Origin: Allodiplogaster sudhausi
Taxonomy: Eukaryota; Nematoda; Chromadorea; Rhabditida; Diplogasteridae
Length of the DNA stretch: 64,000 nt
Direction of reading: 5' to 3'
Assembly (NCBI GenBank): GCA_945643635.1
Contig: CALZFC010000354.1
Span: 1,934,001-1,998,000 of the forward strand
Each line of letters starts with the position of its first letter. The stretch's first letter is position 1. Of the stretch, positions 34,660 through 45,400 are shown piece by piece. The notes under the pieces are model-generated. The model made no database searches, was not told the DNA's origin, and saw nothing but the letters and a program-made list of their open reading frames with translations. The translations under genes were made by a program, and so were the position numbers.

Positions 34660-35228
34660 ACACGCGATGAATTTTCCAGAACATGCGTTTATGCTTACGG
34701 TTTTATTTTGCATAAATTGCGTCTCGTAGTCTGCCGCGTACGTAAAAATAACCGAATGAAGAACATGTTGGAACATTTGCGTTTCTTCGCCGAACCTTTT
34801 TCATCTCCTTGGTACCATGTGGATATGATCGGATCTCTCTTGACAAACACACTCATCACTTCCACTGATTAGTATGTAATTCGAGTGAGTGCCGCTGCAG
34901 AATGGATGGAGCCTTGCGGATGCGTCCTTCCGCCTGCAAAGCGAAAGCAGGGGCGGCAGAGCTGAGCGAGAAGAGCGGCAGCCGCGCGGCGAGTGGGCGG
35001 GGAGAGGGCGAGCAGACACAGCGGAGGAGTGAACACGGCAACGTCGTTGATCCAGTTGTGCTGCAGACTCATGCATTCAAATGTATGTACATATCCAGGA
35101 TAACATAAATTATCGAGTTTTGGATGAAAGGGGTACAAGGGTGCTAGGTAGCTTTTGGGCGGGTTCGAACTCGGGATCCTAGCGCGTTAAATTCAGTCAC
35201 TTAGCGCTGAGCCACCTGCCCTCTTTTT
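34660..35228 (-). mobile_element. Best copy of the SINE-like repeat, with tRNA-related head
   Basis: Read on the minus strand, the head at 35228-35157 has GGCAGGTGGCTCAGCGCTAA (box A-like) and GAGTTCGAACCC (box B-like), spaced as in a tRNA gene. The GC-rich body and the AT-rich tail follow. It sits just downstream of receptor copy V, as the copy at 1525-2058 does for copy I. Confidence 0.7.
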
Positions 35229-35288
35229 GGAATGGATCATTTCTAAATTTAAGAAGAAAAAAAAACAAGAAATTCAATAGCGACAGCT

Positions 35289-36881
35289 CTATGAGGTAAG
35301 AGTTGCTCTGACGTGCGACAATGCGGCGAAGTTCCACTTGCTATCCCCCGCCTGCAACGCCATCGCCCACAACACTTGATGAGTGCATTTCAACGCAAAG
35401 ATGCTGCAGTCGAGGATGGCGAAGACGACGAGGCGGACCTGGTTCCGGAAGATTTTTGACTGAGAAGAAGGTTGAAGCTGCTGAAGTTTAATCCGTACTT
35501 AAGTGCATTTTGCTATTTCATTTATGATCAAAGTGGGCGAGATTGAAATTCTACTAATTTTTTGAATATAATATTTCGAAAACCATATTCTTGAGATATC
35601 GCTGAAGTCGTAAGATTGTCCCGGCTGACAGGATCATTGCAATAAGAAGATAACACATAGACAGAACACCATGAATGAGTCTACCGAGCTGAACGAATAA
35701 ATGAAGAATTACATACACGTAGTACTTTCCAAAAGGTAAATAATCGTTGGGATGTTCGAAAATGTAACTAAAATAAAATGGCAATAAAACTTCCCGAAGA
35801 TCAATAAAATAAATTATTACATTCAACACGCCTAGATGTGTTGAGATCTACGTGATTTAAATTATTGATTGTGTTTTCTCGTTCATTGGTACATAGATTA
35901 GTGAAATTCGTAAAATGCTACTGGCAGCCTGTTTGTATAAAGAAACAACTATGAAATTTTTTTATGGTTTCTTCTACTTTGAAGAGAAATATATGTAAAT
36001 GAAAAACAAAAAGGTGACAACATTTTACCTAGTACTAACGAAATCATAATTATTTGCTGACCATGAGAAAGCTGTTGGTGAATCCGAATTCTTCCATGCT
36101 GGTCTTCCCATCGCTGCTCCCCTTTGTCCACACCAACTCAGCCTAAGGCGATTCATTAGTGTATAGAATGACTATTTAATTAACCATGAGAAAGTAGAGA
36201 TGCCAGAGGCAAGGCAGCAAAAGTTGCAACGCAACAATTATGGCCACGTATCTCTTTTTAATCATCTAAAAAAGAAGATCACTCTCATTGAGAAAGAAAA
36301 TGAGATGGATCGACGATATCGAAATAGTCCAAACACTTACAGACTCCTTTTCATGAAGTCGAGAGGCGAGTACGAATCGACTTGCAGCAATGATAAGGAC
36401 TCCTAGGGACATCACGCCGCTGGCTATTCCACTGAGAATCTGATTTAAAAATTCTTTTGCAATTGCATAAAAGTAGAGAAAGGATGCCATAAATGTTTAA
36501 GAATGTTATCTAGTTTTCTTCGTCGATATAGTGATCCAAAGGATCCGGATGGTTAGCATAATCAATGAGAAGAACCGACGTGGCCAAGGAAGAGAACCCA
36601 TTCGTAGCCTCGTCCAAGTCGAAGATTGTAATAGAGCCGTAAGAGGGCCATCGACATTGGGCTTAGTATCGCGAATATTCCTAAATTGATTTACAGTCAA
36701 GCTAAAATCATTCATGAAATTACCAACCTCCGACTACAAAAGTTACATAGAAAATGTTTTTGAGCGCTGAATCGTTGGTGGTTACGATGGCTAAGAGAAT
36801 GAATCCGTAATAAAGGCAAAGGAGTGGTTCGACGTTCCAAAGAATCGTATTGAAGGAGTGGATGAAAGTGTCGTTGTTCAT
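35289..36881 (-). CDS. Serpentine chemoreceptor family, copy V, all seven exons open
   Basis: Exons run from 36881 (MNNDTFIHSFNTILWNVEP, first helix) through the second helix (SMALLRLYYNLRLGRGYEW), third helix (SGVMSLGVLIIAASRFVLAS), fourth helix (MIKKRYVAIIVALQLLLPCL), the loop AELVWTKGSSDGKTS, and fifth helix (LGRLIHGVLSMCYLLIAMIL) to the last exon (FRNQVRLVVFAILDCSIF ... ATLTS) with TAG at 35289-35291. Phases agree at every junction, about 270 residues. It is the only copy in the window without a visible lesion. It ends after helix 6: no seventh helix is visible before the stop, in this or the other copies, so either a further exon is spliced in or the family is truncated. An inverted, slightly diverged copy occupies 12-1444. 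Confidence 0.6.
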
Positions 36882-36980
36882 TCTCGCTTATACCAAATGC
36901 TGCAAATAATGTGGATTGAATTGGAAAATTTTTTTATATAAGTATAAATAACTTCAGCGATGTTCGTGCCCATGCTACTA

Positions 36981-37252
36981 ACGAGGGAATGGTCTCGACT
37001 TCCCCCGAGATTTTGAAATGAGCTGCATACCATTCGAAAGCTCTCGTCGAGTAGATAACGGGAGTTATAGTCAAAATCTCCTGACGGAAAATTTTTGCTG
37101 GAAAACCCCGAAAAAATCCCATAAAAACGACACTTTTACGATATACATACATATGTATATGTGCTATCTTTATCGACTCTAAAATCGATATATAGCTCAT
37201 TTCAAAACCTCGGGGGAAGCCGAAACCATTCCCTTCTAAGACCCGTTAGCAA
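36981..37252. mobile_element. MITE with CTAACRAGGGAATGG-type ends
   Basis: The ends ACGAGGGAATGGTCTCGACT and the inverse of AGAAGGGAATGGTTTCGGCT extend to about 45 bases of terminal inverted repeat. It interrupts the conserved GCTACTAAGACTCGTTAGC flank of the receptor family, which is uninterrupted near 12285. Confidence 0.75.
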
Positions 37253-38784
37253 TATTGAGATAGACTGGAGAAGAACAAATGAACATGTTCAACTTATCCT
37301 TTGCAAAAAAGTAGCGAACCTGTGTATTTACATATATCGAGACAAAAGAAATAAACATTCAAGAGAACTTCTCGCGACAGATACGAATGAAAATTGAAAA
37401 GCGTAAACATTTTATTAGAAAGAGAAAATCTATGAAAATATGAACTGAATTGGATGACCAGAAGATTGCTACATTTATAGAATATTAGAGTTTAGCAAGA
37501 CATGAAAAACAAAAGTAAGATTTAGTTAGGGGGCTGGTTAAAATAAATTGTTTAGTGCCGTACTTGGCGCATAAATTATTTTAAAAGCCTCTGAATTTTT
37601 AGGAGCATGATATCTCTGCAACTATTCGTAATCGTCAGTACTTTTTGTCTTTTAGGCTGTGCTAAAGTAAAAAAAATGCTTACATCATCCGATGAACAGT
37701 TTTTTTCGATTTTTAATTTACTAGCTCGAGCAGCTCGGATCCGCTCGAGCCGTATCCCCTAGCTCGCCTGTGAAACCGTTGTTCTACGCTGGTTTGTAAA
37801 CGATTCAAATGGGTGGAGCATAAATTACTGTACCTACATATGGATGTTCCAGAACTATTAACTTGCTACTTACTCTATTTCTCTATAAGGAAGTGATAGA
37901 AGATCTTCTAGATTTGCTTATGACAGGTAAAAAAATGCCCATGAAGTCACAAAAAAGAGCAGTTGTTAGAATATATTGGACTCTAGAAATCTATTAGCAA
38001 CACCAAGTGCCAGCGTTTATTTAGCGACAGAAGAAATAAATATTCGACATATCTCAGTCTTCTGTGCTTCTGCTGTTTGTCTATCTCGATAAAGACGCTG
38101 TCCAGGGACATTAAACACTACCGTAATCATTAAGAAATGGCAAGACGAGAGGCACTAAAGTATGGTATATGTTAAGCTCCGTGGACAGCCTCTTTAACAA
38201 CAGCGACTGATTCAACTTACTCCGATGGAATAGTGCAGAAGTTATAAATCAAACTTCGCCTGTATCCGAAGTCACGTATTTTTGTGCTGTACACATATGT
38301 AAATAGTTAACTTGACAACACTTATGAAGGCTACGAATCATTCGGTCCACTTCCGCGACAAGGCTACTAAATATGACATTTATGCTAGCTTCTACAGTCA
38401 TTTCGCCCCTTCCGTTGCCCTCTATAATTTCAACTCCAGCTCTCTCATAGGCTCGCCCTGCAACTAGTGTTGTTTACGCCTTTCTTGGTGCAGATGTACC
38501 AACGTGGTCTTAATCAAGATATTCTTTTCATGCTGATTATAAATGTGTTGCCATGGCAGCTTGCAATTATTAAACGGATTTCATCTGTTCTTTCCAACAC
38601 ATGTGTTTTATGTACCAAACTGCTTGCGAATTGGTTTTCTAAAGGTTGCACTTTAGTTTTCTTTCTTTTTTTATTTGCATTCACACGAAGCCATAAAGAA
38701 GGGAGAAAGAAGACTGCCGGTTGGAGAGTAAGACAAGAAGCGAAGTATATGTACCTACCTATATGTGTAAAATGCTCGACAAAA
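37253..38784. other. Duplicated 5' flank of the receptor family
   Basis: Direct-orientation match to about 17750-19140. It contains the GTCCA MITE copy at 38100-38186. No coding exons were found. Confidence 0.5.
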
Positions 38785-38966
38785 GGTATTTAATGCAGGT
38801 TCGAATTGCCGCATCTGCCCTGTGATTCCTCACTCTCATTCTCGCGTGCTATTTCGCAGGTCGCAAAAACCAGCTGCGTGAAAATAGCACGAGCGAATGA
38901 GAGTGAGAAATGCCGCGGGAATTTTAAATAATTTTTAACACTTAATTTTTCGGTGATCGCCCTCCT
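38785..38966. mobile_element. TTAA-family MITE, left end lost
   Basis: The right end GGTGATCGCCCTCCT is followed by TTAA at 38967-38970. The interior (GTGCTATTTCGCAGGTCGCA) matches the copy at 20541-20708. The left terminal repeat is not recognisable. Confidence 0.6.
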
Positions 38967-39043
38967 TTAAAGTAAATAGCAATTGAAATATTTTAACAAA
39001 TATGCCAACCAAAAATCTATTTCTTACGCTTTCTCGCTCTCTC

Positions 39044-39045
<2 letters not shown>

Positions 39046-39105
<60 letters not shown>

Positions 39106-39120
39106 TATATATATATATAT
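39046..39120. repeat. (TA)n microsatellite
   Basis: Uninterrupted TA dinucleotides with one GC break. Open frames across it are artefacts. Confidence 0.97.
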
Positions 39121-39686
39121 TTCTCACTGCTTTTCTCACTTTCCTTCTCCCTCATCACTCACCCACTCTTTCACTCTCTTCTTGCCGAAACACTAGAAGC
39201 ATTAAAATGTTTTAACCAAGTTTTAAAAATGCCCAAACTACGAAACATTGCTGCCGTCAACAAGAACGATGTCTTCAATGAGTATCAGGATGCATATCTT
39301 CACATGTCGAATTTTTTACTTAGTTATTTCAAAACTTAATGCTATCGCATTGGGTCATTTTTTGATGGTGAGCTCATAGTTTGCTTCAAACCTTCTTTCC
39401 TTTCCTTGTGTCTCCAATCTGATAATTATGAAAAGTAAAGTACTTGCCTGTCACATTTCCTTTTCTTCTTACGATTAAACAAAACCGAGCTGGTATGAAA
39501 AGGAGGGACTGATTGATGCATTCTACATTTGACGAAGGTTTCCTATTCTTTTATTTTCATTTCGAAAACAAGGAATGAGCAAGACTATTTTATGCAAATC
39601 ATGATTATATTGCAAGCATTGAAGAATAGACTTTATCGCACAAAAAAATGGAGCGGGAGAGGGGGAAGAGGGAGGAAAGAGGGGAA

Positions 39687-40580
39687 TCACTTGAGCGCCT
39701 TGCGCAGCTGCCTTCCGTTGAGGACGGCGGCGACGGAGCCGTCCTTCTTGAAGTCGAGCAGCAGCAGCTGCTGGTCGTCATCGTCCGTCCCCGGCGGCAG
39801 GGTCACCTGAAGGAAATCGATTGTAGAATGATGAATACATTCGGGAGAATAATGTCTTGCAAGGACATTCTTAATAAGTTTTTAAAACAATTATTATTTT
39901 TAAAATATAAGGTGCTGGCCGAGACATGGACGCGATGGCCACCGTCGGCCATTTCGCAGAGTCTGACGTGCTGGAGGGTGCGCAGAGGGGCAGGGCGGGG
40001 CTTGCGGGAGGAGACGGAAGTAGCAGGGGAGTCTGTAAGAGAGAGAGAGAAAGAGGGAGAGAGAGAGATAGAGAAATATGGGGATGGAGGGAGAGAGAAA
40101 AAAAGACAAAGAGAGATGACAGAGAGATTAAAGGCAAAAAGAGGCTTGAAAGACCAGGGAGAATGGACAGTGGAAGGGTAGGATACAGTGGACGAGCAGA
40201 AGCGTACTCATGGAGGAAAGCGGGCCAGAGAGCGTGGAGTGGCTGCTGCTCTTGGCGGCGGCGAAGTAGGGGCAGCTCTCCTTGTGCTTCTTGCGCCGCG
40301 CCGTCTTCACTTGCGACGGGTGAACCTGAATGGAAAAATGATTGGCAGTTAATAAATTACTTCCAATGAGTAATATTGTAGATTCTGGAGAAGATATCAG
40401 TAGATCGCTTACGATAGTAGTTTTCATATATATTTTTTTCTAAGGAAAGTTATCCTTTCTAGCAAATTCAATAATAAAATATATATTGAGATTGATTCGT
40501 ATTCTGACGCTGGCCATGCTGCCGCTGTTCTGCTTCTGCCGGTTGTCAACCGCGAGCTGCGCCGAGCCGCCGACGACGAA
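39687..40580 (-). pseudogene. Gene X copy 2, 5' end replaced by a major sperm protein fragment
   Basis: Minus-strand exons match copy 1: about 40580-40510 (FVVGGSAQLAVDNRQKQNSG), about 40328-40205 (HPSQVKTARRKKHKESCPYF), about 40032-39927, and 39806-39687 (TLPPGTDDDDQQLLLLDFKK ... LNGRQLRKALK). There is no duplicated, fused exon as in copy 1. Its 5' part breaks off within the FVVGG exon at 40580. There it joins, through a short GGCGATCC repeat, an msp 5' end that reads [15 protein letters not shown] and stops. The coding exons themselves look intact. Confidence 0.55.
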
Positions 40581-40605
40581 GGCTTAGGATCGCCAGGACG
40601 AAGGA

Positions 40606-40712
40606 TCGCCAGGAGGAACGGACTGAGCCATAGCTTGGAGGAGAAGTGGAGAGGAGACCAGAGAAGCACAGTCGAGGACTGATGGAAATGACTCTGGAAA
40701 GCCCCTTTTATA
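40606..40712 (-). pseudogene. Major sperm protein promoter, leader and first codons (truncated)
   Basis: The minus strand carries TATAAAAG (40712-40705), a leader essentially identical to that of the intact gene, and ATG at 40631-40629 followed by MAQSVPPGD. Sequence identity with 41038-41145 then ends. It is head-to-head with the intact gene, about 490 bp between the two start codons. Confidence 0.85.
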
Positions 40713-41037
40713 CGCATTTATCCGCCTGAAATTTTGCATGTGAGCGAACTAATTACAAAGATCGTGGATATTTCTAAAAATCTCATATGAAAGGACAAAT
40801 ATTCAAAATCTTTTCATTGAAGAGTCCCGAACCTAATTCGAAATCAATTAATTCTGGAAATTTATCATGTTTTATCTGTATACTCATAATGCAAAGCACA
40901 TTGAACTTTATAATTTTCCCTACACATTTTGAAACTTCGATCTCTGTTCCATCATGATATTATGAAATATCCACGAGTTTTGCGTTTTAATGCGTCGCAC
41001 TTTTGCTAAAATTAAAATTTCACGGCAGAGAAAATTT

Positions 41038-41045
41038 TATAAAAG
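41038..41045 (+). promoter_or_regulatory. TATA box of the major sperm protein gene
   Basis: TATAAAAG lies 74 bases upstream of the ATG. It is conserved with the whole leader in the truncated, divergent copy at 40705-40712. Confidence 0.75.
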
Positions 41046-41118
41046 GGGCTTTCCAGAGTCATTTCCATCAGTCCTCGACTGTGCTTCTCTGGTCTCCTCT
41101 CCACTTCTCCTCCAAGCC

Positions 41119-41741
41119 ATGGCTCAGTCCGTTCCTCCTGGCGACATCGTCACTCAGCCTAATGCCAAGGTCGTCTTCAACGCGCCCTACGACGACAAGC
41201 ACACCTACCACATCAAGGTTTCTTTCCTTCAACTTCACCGTCTCATCAATTTTATGTCTCCATCTTCGTTCTCTCTTCTTTAGCCACCACACCCTGGTAT
41301 ATGTATATTATATTCGGAGCTATTCTAACTGTAACCTAAAATTTTATTTAATTGTTCTAATTTTAGGTGGTCAACACCTCTGCTCGTCGCATCGGCTGGG
41401 CCTTCAAGACCACCAACATGAAGCGTCTCGGTGTCGACCCGGCCAGCGGTGTCCTCGACCCCAAGGAGCCCGTCCTCGTTGCTGTCTCCTGCGACGCCTT
41501 CGCTTACGGCCAGGTTCATATTAAAAGAACCTAACATAATTGCAAGGTCGACCTGTAAATATAAAATTGCTGCAAGTTTAGCATTATTTATATTTAATTT
41601 CAGGAAGACACGAACAACGACCGCATCACCATCGAGTGGACCAACACCCCGGACGGCGCCGCCAAGCAGTTCCGCCGCGAGTGGTTCCAGGGCGACGGCA
41701 TGGTCCGCCGCAAGAACCTCCCCATCGAGTACAACCCCTGA
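41119..41741 (+). CDS. msp: Major sperm protein (MSP)
   Basis: Exons are 41119-41217, 41367-41513 and 41604-41741, giving 127 residues, the family's normal length. The protein begins [20 protein letters not shown] and ends [16 protein letters not shown]. The core motifs [20 protein letters not shown] and CDAFAYGQ are present. MSP is the nematode sperm cytoskeletal protein that assembles into filaments driving amoeboid movement; a secreted form also signals to oocytes. Both introns have GT/AG borders in phase 0. A TATA box at 41038 and a divergent truncated msp promoter at 40.7 kb lie upstream. Two introns are unusual compared with the intronless Caenorhabditis genes. Convergent with the acetylcholine-receptor gene, 666 bp apart. 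Confidence 0.98.
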
Positions 41742-42407
41742 GAATCCTCCCTTGGCCTCTTACTCCACGCAATGCGCTCGTCGATAAACAGTGAATATCT
41801 GTGTAAAACGAATTGCTAAATGAAAGAAATTTCAAGCAACCTAAATGGATCAGTGAAATGTGTTTTCATAAGAATATTCACAGCACCGGGAGAATACTGA
41901 TTGTGAGTCCACGCGGAGCTCATTATTTGACGAATCTTTCAATGAATTGGTCCGTGAGAACAATCGAAAGTTATTTCGCCTATTCAAACTGAATAAATAA
42001 AGGGACTGTGATATATCTTGTCGATGTACATGCATATGATTCACTGAGGAGTTAGCTCTTTAGTTATATTCCAAAGAAGATCTTTGAAAAAGAAAATTAA
42101 TAATTTAGACGATGTCATTACCATGTACTTCAGAGACCAGAAACGCCACTGGAATTGAACGGCCCTTTTCGTCATTTCTAGAATGCTTATGGTTAGCTAT
42201 TTTGGTACAAATCAATTGAAGTTTAAGAGCACATACATACTTTATGAAGAAGCAGTCAATTCTCTGTGTTTTCGAAAAGAAGCAGTTCTGTGCGAATATA
42301 AATTGACTAGGGAAAAAATAATAAAAAAATAATTCGCAAAGTTAATTAGTATAAAAAGGAACACATGAAACCCGTTTAATATGCACGCTATCATGACAAA
42401 AAAATGG
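41742..42407. other. Convergent intergenic region
   Basis: It lies between the msp stop and the receptor-subunit stop. AATAAA-like signals occur (for example near 41993, plus strand). No further gene is seen. Confidence 0.4.
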
Positions 42408-45400
42408 CTATAGAATGTCTTGATTGAGTCCGCGTTTGTACGCCTGCACCATTCGCTTTAATTCGGCCTGAAATCATGAGACAATTTGGAGGGAGATTTA
42501 TATGCTGGAAATTAGTGTAAACTTTTAGTTACAGAAAATTTTACAAACTAAAGTAGAGTCAGATGCTAGAAATGGGTCCAAGTCCGTTTTATAAAAAAAA
42601 GCGAAACATAAAAATTGCGGGAACAAACGGTGAGAGACATCTATTATAGAAGAAAGAGCCAGTGAGAGACAGAGAGATAAAGAGTAAGAGAGCGAGAGAG
42701 ACAGAGCGGGTGAGATAAGAGAGACAGAGAGAGGATGAGACAAAGTGATGCTGTGTATGTGACGGAGAACGAGGGAAGTAAGAGAGCAAGCGCGAAAAAG
42801 AGAGAGACAGAGAGAGCGAGAGAGCGAGAGAGAAGATGGCTAACATCCTGGTCGATGAACTCGAAGACCGTGGGTGCCGAGCAGATTATGCCGATGGTGC
42901 CTCCGAGTGTGATGCCGAGGAAGAAGTAGAGCAGCAACCGATCCACCACCATCGACACGAACTTCCAGTCGTCTCGGTACTGGAAATAAGGGTCAGTCGA
43001 GAGAGATGGCATTGATCTCTTACAATTAGCCTTCAGATATATTGTCAGCTGATTACTACTGAGCACATACATATGTACTAAGTAAACGATAGCATGTCTA
43101 ATTGTGAGTGTAAGAAGTGCAGTAAATTGTAAGTAATGAGCTTCATGGATTTCGGCGAGGGGCCACTTATCCTACTGCTTCGTTGAAGAAAAAAACCATT
43201 TGTAAGAGAGTCATATGCTGCTGAGACCTCCTTGATCATGGCGTCATCTCGAATGCTGTCGGTGATGAACTCGACGGCGTCGACGGCTCGCTGCGCGTTC
43301 GGCGACAGATCCTCGCAGAGCGTGCTGCCGACGCCGGGCGCAGCGGGCGCCACCGCAAGGAAGGTCGGCGGCCGGTGGCTGAACTCGTATTTACCTTCTC
43401 TTTTTTGATGCTCAACTCTGTTGGTGTTAGCTTGAAATTTTTTATTATAATTAAAAAAAAATATTTTTTTTATATTTGCATGGAAAATGTTTTAGAAAAA
43501 ATTATTTAAAAAAGCCAACTTTTTCTCTACTGCCGTGCAGTGCGGATGATGCTGTCGATGCTGCCCGTGCGGCGGCTGCTGCCCGGGCGTCATCAAGACA
43601 TCTCCATTGTGTTTAGTGCCTCCGACTCCCGGCGTGTCCACGCGTGGTCGCACCGGGCAGAGGAGAGAAGCGCGCACTCGCGGCGGCCGCTGCATGCACA
43701 TCACCATCGGGAGAATCTGCAAGTGCATTTTATTTTGGTTACTTTCCGCTTTTTTATTAATTTTTTCCTAATTATTTTCAGCAACACCATCCGGCACTCT
43801 GATCAACGCCAACTTTCGCCGCTTCCTTTTTATAGCCGAAGAACGCAATAAAAGCACCTGTACATGTATTGGACAGCGAAGAAAGCGGAATTTCAGGGGC
43901 ATTGTTTTTTGACATTTTTTAAAGTTAGTATTAGATGAGAAGTAATTTGAGATAAGAATTTCTAAAAAGCCTTTCACATCATATTTTTCCGCTTTCCTTT
44001 TTCATTTATATTTATTCATAATTAATTTGTATCTATAACACTCACAACATCGCTTCATTTTTTCAACGATTCCTTTTAAGACAGCATGTCTGTAACCTTT
44101 GAGCACGACCTGCCCTGGGGAATTTTTCTCGATTTCGTTTATGAAAATTGGCTCACCTATACAACTGACGTCCTCTATAACAAACCGTACATTTTAATTT
44201 TTTTCAGAAAAATTCCTTTCGAGAAACACTACAGTACCCTTCAAAATATGATGAATCATAACTCGGCTAATTTTTTGAATTTGACGAAGACAATGATGCC
44301 GTTCGATAGCCCGTTGGACCCACTTCAATTTTGATCTTGGGTAAAATATTCAAAAAAAATCCATTTTCGACCCAAAACACGGCCCTGAACATTTTTATGA
44401 CCACTTTTTGGCAAATTTTTGTTTATTTTTGGAAAGAGTACCATGCAGTTTTTTGATATGTTGTAGCGCGTGAAATTTGCTACAAGAATGCGTTTCAGTC
44501 AATAACATAGCGGTAGGCACACCTTGCGAAAAATGCGTGCGAGTCGGTCAAAATGGCTCATTTTCGGTCGCCGAGACACAGTGCAAGCGTTTTCATCGAT
44601 CCCAAACTACGCTCAATCTTAATATTACAAAATCGTAAGTATATCATCTAAGAGCTCTCATGGAGATCTTCAAATGTTACATACATACTTTTATTGAAAA
44701 GTTTGGATTTATATGGGAAATTTCGTTCTGTATGATAAGAAGGCTTAAAAAACTACCTCAGAAACGTTTCCACATGCCGAATCATACAACAAAAGAAAGA
44801 GGATGAAATTTGGTACAAGATGAACCCCTTGAAATGAAATTTCATGCGTCCGATCTTTTGTTATAAACCAAAAGATTATGGCCAGTAGCGTCACAGACAG
44901 TTCGCCCGAGGATTCATGGTTTAGTTTATTCGAATTGGAGTATTCCATTCCTTTTTTTACACCTTTTTCTTGAGGCATTGTAATCCTAATCTTATGGCTA
45001 CGAAAGATCGTACGCATGGAATTTTATTTAAAAGGGTTCAGCTTGTACCAAATTTCATCCTCTTTCTTATGATATATGATTGGGCATGTGGAAATGTTTC
45101 TGAAGTGGTTTTTTAAGCCTTCTTATTATACAGAACGAAATTTCCCATATAAATCTAAAGTTTTTAATAAAAGTATGTATGTACCATTTAAAGATCTCCA
45201 TGAGAGCTCTTAGATGATATGCTTACGATTTTGTAATATTAAGATTGAGCGTAGTTATGGATCGATGAATGCGCTTGCACTGTGTCTCGGCGACCGAAAA
45301 TGCGCCATTTGCGACTCGCGCGCATTTTTCGAAAGGTGTGCCTATCGCTATGTTATTGACTGAAATGAATTCTTGTAGAAAATTTCACGCGCTACAATAT

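Noticed and set aside
35157..35228. A tRNA gene, because of A/B-box-like motifs
   Set aside because: The motifs sit at the head of a dispersed repeat with a long GC-rich body; I could not fold a full cloverleaf with acceptor-stem pairing.
41003..41835. Several long alternative open frames over the msp gene on both strands
   Set aside because: They are shadow frames of the conserved, spliced msp coding sequence.
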